NCBI GenBank assembly: GCA_017654935.2
Contig: CM065695.1
Span: forward strand, 36,733,756-36,797,755
Length of the DNA stretch: 64,000 nucleotides
Source of the DNA: Phymorhynchus buccinoides
Lineage: Eukaryota > Mollusca > Gastropoda > Neogastropoda > Raphitomidae
Direction: 5' to 3'
The notes beneath the pieces were generated by a model that was not told the origin of the DNA, did no database searches, and saw nothing but the letters and a program-made list of their open reading frames with translations. How positions within the stretch are numbered: the first letter of the stretch is position 1; each line of letters begins with the position of its first letter. Positions 11,593 to 23,078 of this stretch are shown in pieces. The position numbers and the translations under genes were made by a program.

Positions 11593-11632
11593 TATGTGTG
11601 TATGCGTGTGTGTGAATATGAGCGTGTGTATG
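11523..11632. repeat. (GT)n microsatellite
   Basis: GT run with TATG interruptions. Confidence 0.96.
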
Positions 11633-11856
11633 AGTAAGAGTAACTATGCATATGATTTTATGTCTGTGAATGTGGAGGAAAACCCCACAAAAACAACAAA
11701 ACCCCCAATAGCAAAAAAAAAAAGTGACAAAGAAAACAAAATTAAAGTTAATCAAGTCACGAACCAGTCATTCCGCTCCAATGTACTGCTCCCAATAAAA
11801 AAAATAGTATATCAATGACACACATGCACAGCTAGGGTATTGATGGTTATTTTACC

Positions 11857-11945
11857 GTGTCTATAGTTCTGTCAACAGTAGTATAATCTCAGGACTGTCA
11901 CCACGTTAAATACCAAACACGTACACACCACTAACACAACCTGCA
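11857..11945 (+). repeat. Dispersed repeat R1, 5' fragment
   Basis: GTCTATAGTTCTGTCAACAG...ATCTCAGGACTGTCACC matches the start of R1 with about 15% divergence. Confidence 0.65.
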
Positions 11946-12060
11946 CATTATATCCGCCATACAAGCAAACCAAAAGGCAGTACGACATATCACATTTCCC
12001 ATAGAGGCCTACAGCCCGTAAAGTCAAGCAGTGTTAAACCCACAGCCGGCATATATAAAG

Positions 12061-12210
12061 TGTTCACACGAGGCGATTAATTCTGATCGCTTCTCGGCCT
12101 TTTGGCTAAGACAGTGATTCAGGAACATAAATTTTTGTTTATACCCTGGTTTGTTTGTTCAGCCCGTCGTACATGGCGAAAGCCGATACGCGACGTTAAA
12201 CTGAACTTCC
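12061..12210 (+). mobile_element. U2-snRNA-headed SINE-like element (copy A)
   Basis: Positions 12086-12111 reproduce the first 26 bases of animal U2 snRNA (ATCGCTTCTCGG...GGCTAAGA) as I recall it. The sequence then leaves U2 and continues into a body found in every copy here: GATTCAGGAACATAAA, CCCTGGTTTGTTTG, CAGCCCGTCG and a tail CGCGACGTTAAACTGA. The U2 branch-point-pairing and Sm regions are absent, so this is not a U2 gene. The same body occurs at 28563-28713 (the allelic copy) and at 32296-32448 (an independent insertion). Confidence 0.8.
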
Positions 12211-12245
12211 GATAGTCGTCATCGCATTATACTACTAGTTAGGCC

Positions 12246-12470
12246 CTACATTACTTGTGGCGGTACCATAGCCGATGAGTTTTAACCGAGGCGTGGTTAC
12301 TGCTACACCTATCTGTATTGTTTAAAAAATCAGGACTTTACTGGTGTTGCACTGCCTCCGGGCATTGCCTCCAGTATTGTTCCCACCATCTTTGTATTTA
12401 CAAATGTCCCATATGTGTCTATGACCGAGAGGACGTAAAACACCATTTTTCATTCTTCGCGCGCCGTCAT
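12246..12470 (+). repeat. Dispersed repeat R2
   Basis: Runs from CATAGCCGATGAG...AACCGAGGCGTGGTTAC through TTTACTGGTGTTGCACTGCC and ATTGCCTCCAGTATTG to GAGAGGACGTAAAACACC. Other copies: 14095-14290, 21900-22125 (minus), 28749-28962, 31195-31412, 40004-40218 (minus). No coding capacity. Confidence 0.85.
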
Positions 12471-12694
12471 TCTGCACTTAGCTGGCGAGAGAGACGGTTC
12501 AACCGTTCTTTTTCCCCTGTTGCTCGAGCCACTGTGAGTCAGAACTTCGCAGCGACTAGGCTAGCAGTCTACACCCGATCCATGGGATCGGTAGTTTTCC
12601 CTTTAAGAGCGTCAGCCCTGCCGCTTAATTTACCACTCCCAGCTTTAAAAAAAATCGTAAATAAAGAACACAAACAGGCAATATTAAAGTTACT

Positions 12695-13080
12695 TAGTTA
12701 GTCTGTTATAGTCCCGTCAACAGCTATGGTTATCTCAGGACTGTCGTCGCGTAAAGTTCGACCACGTATAACAAAACACACATCAATGATTCTTAACGTC
12801 CCAAAAACTGAGAAAAAACACAAAAAACCAGCAATTCACGACATGGCATCTTCATCATTGTACCCTATAGCTCATAACTTCACACAGTGCTGGAAACGTT
12901 GAGCCACTCTACTCTACTTATCGGATCCAGGTTATAAAAAACAGTAAGAAAAAAAGATAACACACATCCTAGTAAAACAATACATATAAAAAAGGCCATA
13001 TATGCAAATATGCACTGCAGAATGGGCAACATGTGCCCACTCAAGTGCGTAAGGTCTCACGCGTGAAAACCAGTAAGCAA
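12695..13080 (+). repeat. Dispersed repeat R1
   Basis: Starts TTAGTCTGTTATAGTCCCG, continues AGCTATGGTTATCTCAGG, CTGGAAACGTTGAGCCAC, TATCGGATCCAGGTTA and ends ACTCAAGTGCGTAAGG. It is the longest common dispersed repeat of the window, with full or nearly full copies at 16855-17190, 17345-17690, 29205-29690, 33506-33850, 35595-35990 and 49340-49700 (minus). Non-coding; no terminal inverted repeat or A-tail seen. Confidence 0.88.
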
Positions 13081-13092
13081 TAAATAAAAACA

Positions 13093-13557
13093 AACGCGGA
13101 TTCGCAATCGTTTGTGGCAGCGGTCTATTTTTACCACTCCAATCGTTACATACACTGAGTCGCCTCCCTGGCTTTTCAATAATTTTAATCTGTAAACCAG
13201 AATGCTATCTCTGCACCATTTCGTAACTTTTTCTATCTTTTGGAAAACATTTAAAAATATTTATCCTACTTATACTAATCGAAAGAAGCACTGCATACTC
13301 GTCGTGTCTGTTGCAGTGTCTGTATTACGTATGTTTATTATTTTGTACGCTTTAAAATGAAGATTCATGTGCTCTGTTCAGTATGCAATTCTTTCCATAC
13401 CTAAGGACTGTAGATATGACAACTGAAATGTTACTCTTTGCCCAAGTATTTTTTTCTCTTTTACAATACAGTATGTGCGACAATTTTGGACCGACAGACC
13501 GACCGACAGACAGACGACAAAGTGAGTAATAGGTTTGTGGCTTGAGCCACAAACAAA
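13093..13557 (+). mobile_element. Dispersed repeat R5, insertion present only in copy A
   Basis: Inverted match of 6790-7300. In copy B the flanks join directly near 29700 (AATAAAAACAACAACCTGGC), so this segment was gained in A or lost from B. The right flank carries AAAAACAC and the left AAAAACAA, a possible 8-bp imperfect target duplication. No open frame of note. Confidence 0.75.
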
Positions 13558-14094
13558 AACACACCCTGGCATGTCATAAATTGTAAATGAGGATGGAGAG
13601 AATGAAAAATGGGGATGAGGGGCTACTCTTAGTTTAAAGCTCCCCCACCACGACAAGGTAATATTAAAGTTACTTATTTTTAAAAAATAAATAATAAATA
13701 AAGCTTCTATAGCGCTCTTCGATGATAAAAAATCATCCTCAGAGCGCTTTACAAACATTACGAGAGAAAACAGTCAAGAAGAAAAACATTATTACAAAAC
13801 AATATGAAAACAAAAAATGCTCACGCCATTCATCCCACCCACCCCGTTCACATACACATTATAGACACCACTTAAAAAACCAAAAAACAACATGTACAAA
13901 TGCACAATATATAACCGAAAATAAGAAAGGACAGTTAGGCTAATATGCACTGCAAAATGGACTGCCCATTCAAGTGCATGAATTCTCGCGCTTGAATTGA
14001 CCGCCAGTCCACAACCAAAACACCCAAGCTGGCATGTCAGTACTGCACACGGAGAAACGGGTGTACAACGGTATTTAAGAGCAAAGGCAGGAGA

Positions 14095-14290
14095 GTGGAC
14101 CAAGACACCCATACATACATCTGTATCGTTAAAAATTCGGGACTTTCCTGGAGTTGCACTGCCTCCGGGCAATGCCTCCAGGATCGTTCCCACCATTACT
14201 TTATATCTACTAATGTCCCATATGTGTCCGTTTCAGACCGGAGGACGCTAAACGGATTTTCATCTTCGAGTGGACCAAGACGCGGAAAAC
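14095..14290 (+). repeat. Dispersed repeat R2 (variant subfamily)
   Basis: Carries TTTCCTGGAGTTGCACTGCC, TGCCTCCAGGATCGTTCCC and CCGGAGGACGCTAAACGG. The stem-loop IV-like hairpin here contains an extra block of about 12 bases relative to U2. The allelic partner is 31195-31412. Confidence 0.8.
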
Positions 14291-15059
14291 CTCGTGCACG
14301 TATACATAAATAAGTAAAACAAGGAAACATAAGCGCATGGGGTTTCGTGTGGAAACGCGTGCGCTTAATTTTTCATTTGTTGTCTACTTATTTACGGATA
14401 AGTGCATAAGGTTTCCGCGTCTAATGCGCATGCGCCCTAAGGCAGATAAAAGCAATGTCAGAATCCAAAAGGAAGAGGAAAGGCACAGAGTCAGAGAGTG
14501 ACAGAGTGGAGGAAGTTACAACCATAGAATTTCCAGAAGATGGGGGAACTATCTCTACCCCCATTTCCGTGTTATCCAGCCTAAGATGTCGCCCGCCTCC
14601 TGCGACGAGGACGAACGGATGGAGTTTAGGAGGCCACAGATAGGGAACAGCTCAGACCATAATAATAGGCTAATTAATACACACTGCAGAATAGAAACAC
14701 GAGGTCGTTTGAATAGTAGACAACTTTTACCATCTAATCGACGGATCAGAAATCAAACCTATTTGTTAGAAAGAGACCTATTAGGGATTATACCAGATAA
14801 AATGTATGGGAGCAATAGGTAATGTCAATCAAAGTAAAGACGTCACAAAATGGATTAATGCATTGACGTTTTGTTCCAATCCAAGTTATCTTAGAGGACA
14901 CGGCGCTGCAACATGTACATTGTAGTGAATTAGCTTCACCCCAAGGACACACGAAACAACCAACAGTAGTGCATGCCACAACTGGTTGGCATAGCCACTG
15001 ACTCCACCACAATGCAAACGGTTTTGACAATTACACGTTCAAGAACTAAAAAAAAGGTT

Positions 15060-15399
15060 GAGTAAATACACTTTCCGACTCTGGTGTGTTCATGTTAAGC
15101 GTAGTTCCTTCTCAGAGTCAATCAAAACTAAAAGGAAAAGAAGAAAATATACTTGGGATATTGAGAGAAGACCAAGCCTAAACAGGGACTCAGGTTATGA
15201 TCTACCCATCATATACAACAGTGTACTGAGCCAGACCAGCTGTGAACACAACTCAAGGGGTGACACCAACAGCCCTCAGATTTCTGACCCAGTGTGGGTT
15301 GACGAAGGCCAGCAGTAAGCTGGCCGAAAATTTCCCAAGTACGTTTTCTTTCTTTTCCTTTTAGTTTTGATTGACTCTGAGAAGGAACTACGCTTAACA
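15060..15399 (+). mobile_element. 340-bp foldback insertion, copy A only
   Basis: Arms 15093-15162 and 15331-15399 are nearly perfect inverted repeats (TGTTAAGCGTAGTTCCTTC at the outer end). The insertion is bounded by a 13-bp direct repeat TAAAAAAAAGGTT (15047-15059 and 15400-15412). Copy B has the uninterrupted site at about 32167-32179. The left arm is preceded by 33 bp that are not mirrored. The loop contains a short open frame reading WDIERRPSLNRDSGYDLP, unrecognised. It may be a TIR transposon or a snap-back retrocopy; I cannot decide. Confidence 0.8.
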
Positions 15400-15967
15400 T
15401 AAAAAAAAGGTTACATCAAAAAAACACGAAGAGGCAAAATCCTTCAGACACGTCGTCCTACACAAATTATAATGCAACACATTTCAGTTTCAACTCATTA
15501 CGTACTTAATTACAGTCACGCTCGTACACACATGGACACATGGACATCAGATCCTGTGTGGATACACAGGCTCTGCATGGACATACTGTAAAACAAAGCT
15601 GAACACAGAGCTGACGAAACTGGACCTTGGTCACTTATCTATTTCTTCTGCTCCGGCTACTGTCCAAGATTGTCAAATCAAAGTGCAACGAATAACAACA
15701 GCATATTTGTAGCACACACCCATCATAAAAGACAAACAGTGCACCGAACACTGAAGTGCAGACAACTATTACCTGCTCAACATATGGCAGTAAGTGTCAC
15801 TAAACAGTCCTGAAGAGAGGGCAATCGTCTAGTATAATTATTGTCAGCCATACATTTGTAACATTTTCAGGAGCGCACATACTAGAAATAGCACGCAAAA
15901 AGGGCGCGTAAGCCCACCACAGCTGGTAAGATGATACAGGGTATGAATGGTCAACCTAGCTCGCCAA

Positions 15968-16146
15968 TTTGACCGCCAGGTGGCAACCAACTCAATAGGG
16001 GCTTCTCTCGTGATATCTTTAGTTGGGGGTAGAGAAAGAGAGAGAGAGGGAGGGAGGGACTCCTCTCCTTCTCTCTCTCTTTATCCCCAACTAAGAATAT
16101 AGAGAGGATTAGCCCCACTCGAGCGTTATGCCACCTGGCGGTCAAA
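15968..16146. mobile_element. MITE with 18-bp perfect TIR (copy A)
   Basis: Left end TTTGACCGCCAGGTGGCA and right end TGCCACCTGGCGGTCAAA are exact reverse complements. Inside, CTTTAGTTGGGG and CCCCAACTAAG form a second inverted pair around a GA/CT-rich core. Non-coding. Also present in copy B at 32859-33041. Confidence 0.85.
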
Positions 16147-16461
16147 ACAGCCAGCTAAGCCGTTCATTAAGCCCGCTGGTTTTGTTTTCCTTAACAGACT
16201 TTCAGTAAAATTCACTCACAGCTTCTCCTTCTGGGGAAGTCTGGACAGCACTTTAATAAAGTATTTACAGGTACAACTTCCAGAAACGTCAATATGATAT
16301 AACAGTTGCAACTGGGGATGGGGGGTGGGGAAGATGCCAGTCATTTGCACTGGGAAAATCATTGGGTTTCTCACAAATGCATTTTTGAACAATACTGTAC
16401 AAAACAACCCACGTAAAAATCTAAATGAGTTTGATTCTATCAACACGCATATATACCACAT

Positions 16462-17825
16462 AAACTTTCCGAGGGTAAGCAATAATCCTAAAACTGTAGA
16501 TTCCAACACGTTAGTCAAAATAGAATGATTACTAACGATGCTAAAACATGGACAGTTTCGATATTAACCCTTTCACCGCCAAAGTCGCATTTTAGCACCA
16601 CAGTGATTTAACACCTCCATGTCACTAAAAGGCATCAAATTGGGGTCTATTATACAAAGACCCTATTGTCTTAGTTTTGGGAAGTAAGGATAGACCTTAT
16701 TTTATATCTGTCACAGAAGAATCCCCAATACTGCAGATGGATTTTGTTCTCTACCCAGGTACATTTAATGGAATGTTTTGGCTGAAATGTGGCTGGCGGT
16801 GAAAGGGTTAATGCTGTCTGAATAAACACACTTTCGGATAAAATTGTATTTTTATTTTTTCCATTATAGTCCCGTCAACAGCTATGGTCATCTCAGGACT
16901 GTCACCGCGTAAAGTTCGACCACTTAGTACAAAACACTCATCAATGTATCTTACCAACGTTCAACAACCTGTAAACAACAAAACATACAGTACAATTCAT
17001 AACATGACACCTCCATCATTGCACCCTATAGCACATAAGTCCACACAGTGCTGGAAACGTTGAGCCACGCTACTCTATCGGATCCAGGTTAAAAAAAACA
17101 GTAAAAAAGGATAACAAATTCATACTAGTAAGCTAAAATACATTAAAAAAAGGCTATATAAGCAAATATGCACTGCAGAATGGACAACAGGTGCCCTTTC
17201 CGAGGGTAAGTAATAATCCTAAAACTGTAGATTCCAACACGTTAGTCAAAATAGAATGATTACCGACGATGATAAAACATGAACAGTTTCGATATTAATG
17301 CTATCTGAATAAACACACTTTCGGATAAAATGGTATTTCTATTTTTTCCATTATAGTCCCGTCAACAGCTATGGTCATCTCAGGACTGTCACCGCGTAAT
17401 GTTCGACCACTTATTACAAAACACTCATCAATGCATCTTACCAACGTTCAACAACGTACCTGTAAACAACAAAACATACAGTACAATTCATAACATCACA
17501 CCTCCATCATTGCACCCTATAGCACATAAGTCCACACAGTGCTGGAAACGTGGAGCCACTCTACTCTAATATATCGGATCCAGGTTTTAAAAAAAAGAAG
17601 TAAAAAAGGATAACAAATTCATACTAGTGAGCTAAAATACATAAAAAAGGCTATATAAGCAAATATGCACTGCAGAATGGACAACAGGTGCCCTTTCCGA
17701 GGGTAAGTAATAATCCTAAAACTGTAGATTCCAACACGTTAGTCAAAATAGAATAATTACCAACGATGATAAAACATGGACAGTTTCGATATTAATGCTG
17801 TCTAAATAAACACACTTTCGGATAA
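16462..17825 (+). repeat. Tandem array of a roughly 480-bp unit, 3 copies in A
   Basis: Each unit begins CTTTCCGAGGGTAAG and runs through ACACTTTCGGATAAAA into an R1 copy. The block starting CTTTCCGAGG occurs at about 16466, 17197 and 17694, with R1 copies between. The first unit is lengthened by the piggyBac-like MITE. Copy B has only two such blocks (33355 and 33848) around one R1. Confidence 0.8.
16568..16807. mobile_element. piggyBac-like MITE, insertion present only in copy A
   Basis: TIRs CCCTTTCACCGCCA and TGGCGGTGAAAGGG are flanked on both sides by TTAA (16564-16567, 16808-16811). Copy B has a single uninterrupted TTAA at 33456-33459 in identical context. TTAA targeting and CCC-starting ends are the piggyBac signature. 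240 bp, non-coding, so it must be mobilised in trans. Confidence 0.9.
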
Positions 17826-18478
17826 AAACAACAACAACAACAAAAACACGACTCTCACCTCAAAGAGAAATGGTATCCAGATGCCACATACAATAAGGAT
17901 CATTTTCACAGAGACATAGATCATCCTTAGCTCTTTTTGGACTGCACACATTGCATGGTTTGCATGTGCATATAGCAGAAAATCACATCGTTATTGAAAC
18001 ATAACTTTGTAAAACAAGTCAAATGAACACTTAATGCTGAAACGTCTCATGCACATTGAGTATGGACCACAATGCGCATTGGAGAGAGGGGAAGGGTTGG
18101 TAAGGAAAACACGATAACACAAAAACCCACCCACAAATAATAATAGACATCTCACACTCCCATGTCATCCATATCTTTAAATGTTTGTAGGCTAAAATAA
18201 CTTCATTTTCTTGAAACATTCGTTCGTCTGTTGATAAGAGTGATAAAGGTTTCAAGAAAATGATAACATTGACAGACCTTTCCCACTTTGAATAATGCAT
18301 GCACATTCCAAATTGAAACAAAATAAAGGAGTCAGGTAGCATCAACTAGCATGGCCATCTCAGGGACGACATGAACTCAACAACTACATCAGAGTCAACT
18401 CATATTGGATTCCTTTCATTGCCGATTGATGAAATATGTAAAATACACAAAACAGTCATTTGGAAGAACATATCATGC
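17826..18478. other. Unassigned sequence shared by both copies
   Basis: AT-rich, no gene or recurrent element recognised. The counterpart is about 33980-34635. Confidence 0.4.
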
Positions 18479-18692
18479 ACAAATCTGTAAGACTGAAAGG
18501 TTGGTGCATTTGAAATGCCGAATTGATACAACTTTTCATTCTAATGTCTGAATCTGTGAACACAGAACATTTCATAAAGCTAACGTTAACTGGTTTTGTT
18601 TCTGAGGTTCACAAATTCAGACATTAGACAGAAAAAAGTTTTCATCAATTCGGCATTTCAAATGCACCAACGTTTCAGTCTTACAGAGTTGT
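18479..18692. mobile_element. Palindromic MITE with long arms (copy A)
   Basis: Outer ends ACAAATCTGTAAGACTGAAA and the matching TTTCAGTCTTACAGAGTTGT, with inner arms TTTGAAATGCCGAATTGAT and ATCAATTCGGCATTTCAAA, give arms of about 85 bp around a GTTAACGTTAACTGG-like centre. Present in both copies (B: 34636-34844). Confidence 0.85.
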
Positions 18693-18726
18693 GTGGAGCG
18701 GGAAGTCTGACTGTACGGCTGTTATC

Positions 18727-18974
18727 TGTCAATCCCAGATGAAGTCAGACCTTCCGCTAACTTTGTCAATCCCAGATTAAGTCAGAACTTCCGCTAACTT
18801 TGTCAATCCCAGATGAAGTCAGACCTTCCGCGTACTTTGTCAATCCCAGATGAAGTCAGACCTTCCGCTAACTTTGTCAATCCCAGATGAAGTCAGACCT
18901 TCCGCATACTTTGTCAATCCCGGATTAAGTCAGACCTTCCGCATACTTTGTCAATCCCAGATTAAGTCAGACCT
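18727..18974 (+). repeat. 37-bp minisatellite, short allele (about 6.7 copies)
   Basis: Unit CTTTGTCAATCCCAGATT + AAGTCAGACCTTCCGCTAA. Substitutions (GATTAAG/GATGAAG, GCTAA/GCGTA/GCATA) recur among units. The matching array in copy B is nearly four times longer. Confidence 0.95.
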
Positions 18975-18994
18975 GCTTTACTTGTTGGATCCAG

Positions 18995-19142
18995 GGCCTG
19001 TATTCACGTTGAGATAGCATGAGACTTAGCATCATGCTAACTTAGCTCTTCCAAACGTCCTATTAAATCCTATAGGACATTGGAAGAGCTTCTAAGTTAG
19101 CATCATGCTAAGTCTCATGCTATCTCAACGTGAATACAGGCC
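18995..19142. mobile_element. Harbinger-like MITE, insertion present only in copy A
   Basis: TIRs begin GGCCTGTATTCACGTTGAG and extend about 65 bp, nearly perfect. A 3-bp direct repeat CAG flanks it (18992-18994 and 19143-19145), and copy B shows the empty site GGATCCAGGTTAC with CAG at 37210-37212. The 3-bp target and the GGCCTGT end resemble PIF/Harbinger MITEs; that class assignment is tentative. Confidence 0.85.
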
Positions 19143-19145
19143 CAG

Positions 19146-19975
19146 GTTACAAAAAAGCAAAATTCGTAAAACAGGGAAAACAAGCATGCATAGGTAAACA
19201 AAAACACATAAGAAAGGCCATGTAGGCAAACATAGTTACATTGCAGAATAAGCATGCAGAGCGCTCACTCCACGTGGTGGTGCAATTGTTCACCACCTAA
19301 CCACCACACAACAGAAACGCTGGCCTGTCATAAACGGGGGGCAGGAAAACACGTGTAAGAGTTTCAAGAGCCAAGGCCAGAGAATGGACCAGCAAGTCAG
19401 AAAGATAGTAGATAACAGAAAAGTAAAAGGGAAAAGGGCAGAGTCAAAGAGAGTGTCAGATTAGAGGAAGTTACAAACACAGAACTTTAAAAAATAGGTG
19501 GGGGAACTATTTGTGCCAAAGCATCCCCCCTCCCCCCTCCCGGTATCCCCACGGGGAATGGGGAGGGGGGGTATAAGTTTCTAGAACAAAGGCAGAAAGA
19601 TGGATGACGGCAAGCAAAGGGAAAAGGCAGAGTCGAAAAGAGTGACAGATTAGAGGAAGTTACAAGCACATAACTTCCAGAAGGTGTGGGACTATTTGTA
19701 CAACAGCCCCCCCCCCAAAAAAAAAAAAAAAAAAAAAAAGAAGAAAGAAAAAGTAAACACTATCAAACAGTTTCAAAATGTTTGCTGTGTAAATTTGTAT
19801 AACATAATACCAGAATGGTGTATAAAATGTACTCAAACAGTAGGCCCCATTTGATGCCATTTAGAAAGCAAGTAATGTAGATGGGGTTAGAGGGGAATGT
19901 CAGGGGAGAAGGAACTATTAATAAAGTAATATTAATTATAACATTCCCCCCCTCCCTTTTTATTTATTTATTGAT
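19146..19975. other. Unassigned sequence with homopolymer runs
   Basis: Diverged R1-like 3' sequence follows (GGCCATGTAGGCAAACAT), then C-rich blocks at 19527-19570 and a C(11)A(20+) run at 19708-19739 that probably has unreliable length. The counterpart is about 37213-38064. Confidence 0.5.
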
Positions 19976-20072
19976 GTGTGTGTGTGTATGTGTGTGCGTG
20001 TGCGTGTGCGTGTGCGTGTGCGTGTGCGTGTGCGTGTGTGTGTGAGTGTGTGAGTGTGTGAGAGAGAGAGAG

Positions 20073-20150
<78 letters not shown>

Positions 20151-20160
20151 CGCGCGTGCG
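19976..20160. repeat. (GT)n/(GA)n microsatellite
   Basis: GTGTGC units, a short GA run, a long GT run, then a CG run. The B allele (38065-38250) has a different internal order and lengths. Confidence 0.96.
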
Positions 20161-21899
20161 TTTTGGGGGCATGGAGTAGCATTGTAATTGCCTGAAATTA
20201 TGTTTTTTCAATACTAATGTTATGGGGAAAATGTGTGAACACATCGTAAATGATGTGTTGAACCAAAACGAAATACACATTGAGGCGGGTTAATGCTTTA
20301 CACTTAGATTCGTCACATTACATTTTAAAACAATAATTTACAGTAACCTATCTTTTCTACTGTTTTTTCAAGATAATGTGCACAGACTATCTTTAGTTTG
20401 TATTTTTTCAGTTTTGTTTTTTTCACCTAGATTTGAGAAAGTGTGTGTAATTTTGTATATTTAACATACTAATACCATATCATGCACAATCAAAATCATG
20501 GTGGGTATTTTTTTATTTTTTTATTTTTTTTTTATAACCCAAATTACAAAATCTTTAAATCACCTGCATTTAAAAAAAAAAAATAAAAAAAAAAATATTC
20601 CTTTTTGGAAAAAGCCACAGAAACGGCGATGTTGCTTAGTATATATGGTAGAGAATGGGCGATAATAAAAAGAAACATTCAAAATTTGAATCAGCATAGA
20701 AGGTAGTAAGGAGTGGACGCTCTCCCTATACCATCCTGCGTCAACTTTGGTAGAGTAGCGATACAATTTGAAAAAAAGTTGCTTAACAAACCAGCGTTGA
20801 CCTGATTCAGTCAGACGGGTTGAACGTGCACAGGGGCAGTGGGTGAGAGAGGACGCTTCTCTTTCCCCTTACCGACCTGGACAGAGTGAGGCACAAAACA
20901 GCCTTCAAAAGACAACGGTTCACCCATTCTACCACCACCCTTATAACCGAAACTGTCTGCTACAATAAATGTTACAGATATTATACCATCTTCAGCAATG
21001 TCCGGTTGAAACGCAATCTTTTTGTCAGTTGCCTGCCTTGTTTGTGTGAGTGTACGGCTTTGATGCTTATATTTACTCTTACTAGCTTTAAGAGCTTATT
21101 TTTAGTATTTTTAGTTCAATTATCCAGTCACCTGCCTGTGAATATTGTCTATTTAGCTTGAAAAGGAACAACAATACTGATAAATTAAAGTCTGGGCTTC
21201 ACAAACAAATGTCGTGTGGTTTCGTCTGAACTAGTCAAGATTCATTACTTTTCTGATACGCTTTAGATATCGCGGGATGGCTACCTCACACATGTGTACA
21301 ATTAAGCGTGTAAGAGGTTTAAATTTATGTTTTTCAATTGGATTTTTTTCTAATCATTAGTGCTTTAAAAATAATTGATCACGTGTGTTCTTGAAAGAAA
21401 TGTAATATGTACAAAATATGGAGGACAAATTAAGCTTGTAACAGAGTGCATCCGCATTGCCCCATACAACAAGGAGACAGTCCAGAAGGTATATTGAATA
21501 TTTGGATTTTTTTGGATATGGCCATACAGTTAATTTCCTCAAATTATGCAGTTTCCAAAATACTCATTATTCTGTGACCATATTCTATCTTTAAAAGTTT
21601 ATGCTTTTGACATATATAATCACAACAAAACTTAATATAGTTTTGTTTCAATGTGAACGGTGTGGCAATGAAGTTATACAGTATAATTATCAGACAGAAG
21701 AGTGCGAACCTAAATACAGAATATCCTGGAACTAGACTGTCTGCGATGTAGAGGAAAGAAACCACGTTTTATTTGCTAACAGATATTTCCGATAAAAAAC
21801 GAACATTGAAGGGAATGTATTAATGCTTTGAAAATATTGTCCGGGTCAGGAGAGCAAAGATCCCCCACGTCACGTGTCACATTCCCTATTATGCTTGGA
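20161..21899. other. Unassigned sequence conserved between the two copies
   Basis: About 1.7 kb nearly identical to 38251-40003. Short open frames exist on both strands, but none has a domain, convincing splice sites or codon pattern that I can support. Confidence 0.4.
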
Positions 21900-22125
21900 A
21901 GATTTCTTGAAGAATGAAAAATGGTGCGTTACGTCCTCTCGGTCTGGAACAGACACATATCGGACATTTGTAAATACAAAGATGGTGGGAACAATACTGG
22001 AGGCAATGCCCGGAGGCAGTGCAACTCCAGTAAAGTCCCAATTTTTTAACAATACAGATAGGTGTAGCGGCAACCACGCCTCGGCTAAACCTCATCGGCT
22101 ATGGTACCGCCACAAGTTGTAAATT
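21900..22125 (-). repeat. Dispersed repeat R2 (minus)
   Basis: Reverse complement of the family at 12246-12470, including AACCTCATCGGCTATGG and CAATACTGGAGGCAATGCC. The counterpart is 40004-40218. Confidence 0.85.
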
Positions 22126-22716
22126 GGGAAGATTTCTTTAAGATTTCTTACCAGCTTTGAAAACACGTGAAAAAACATGATTTTGACACGTGACGTGGTG
22201 GGTCTTTAAAGAGAAGAGGAAAAAGCAATCTGTACCATTGTGGTGTAGGAACCGGATGTTATGGCAGTGAAATGGGAACCCGATCAGACAGTTAGGTGTA
22301 GGCCTACAACAGGACAGAGTATTAGGAAGGAATGGGGAGGGGGGATTGGGAGAGCAGGGGTGTGTGTGTGTGTGGGGGGGGGGGGGGGGTGCTGCCAAAG
22401 ATGAATGAACCTGAACAAGCGATTTGATAGCATTAAAGTATGGATTAGACCCACAAAAACAAGTACATAGGGACGATACACGTAAACATATACTCGACTT
22501 CATAAATCTCGCCTAATTAATAATTTAGACACCCCCACCCCCTCATCAAATAGGAGCATAGAAAAATTTCAAAGAGATAAAATATTCTGCCATTCTCGCT
22601 AAACTGACCAACACTAAGGTTATTGTCATGAAACTGAAAGAACCTGACTTTGAGATCGAGGGTCGTAAACATGAGGAAGGGTGTGCGTCTTAATGCACAA
22701 CCTTCGCGACAAAAAC
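22126..22716. other. Unassigned sequence with G homopolymer
   Basis: Contains a GT then G run at 22362-22389 whose length differs from copy B. A short repeat related to 3493-3570 lies at 22641-22675. Confidence 0.4.
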
Positions 22717-22936
22717 TGTAAATAACACATTTCTTAAAGCAAACATTTTACAAATCGTGTGTAAATAACACATTTTGTAAAGCAAACATTTACATATCGT
22801 GTGCCAAAAACATTTCTTTAAGCAAACTTACATATTTTGTCCAAATAACACATTTCGTAAAGCAAACATTTACATATTGTGTGCAAATAACAGATTTTGT
22901 AAAGCAAACATTAACATATCGTGTACAAATAACAGA
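22717..22936 (+). repeat. 42-bp tandem repeat, about 5 copies (copy A)
   Basis: Units AAATAACACATTTTGTAAAG then CAAACATTTACATATCGTG. Copy B (40808-41027) carries the same units. Confidence 0.9.
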
Positions 22937-23078
22937 TTAATTTTGGGAGGTAAGGATAGGCCCTATTTTATGCATGTCACAGAGGAATCCCCAATATTGC
23001 AGACATAATCTTTTCTCTACCCGGGTAAGTTTAATGGTAAAGTTTTGGCTGAGGAATGGCTAGCGTTGAAAGGGTTAA
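22937..23078 (+). mobile_element. Truncated piggyBac-like MITE (copy A)
   Basis: TTTTGGGAGGTAAGGATAGG ... GAATCCCCAATATTGCAG ... GAAAGGGTTAAAA matches the right half of the MITE at 23763-23999. The left half is lost where the 42-bp tandem repeat begins. Present in both copies. Confidence 0.8.

Noticed and set aside
12086..12111. A functional U2 snRNA gene
   Set aside because: Only the first 26 bases match; branch-point-pairing region, Sm site and 3' stem-loops are missing at this locus.
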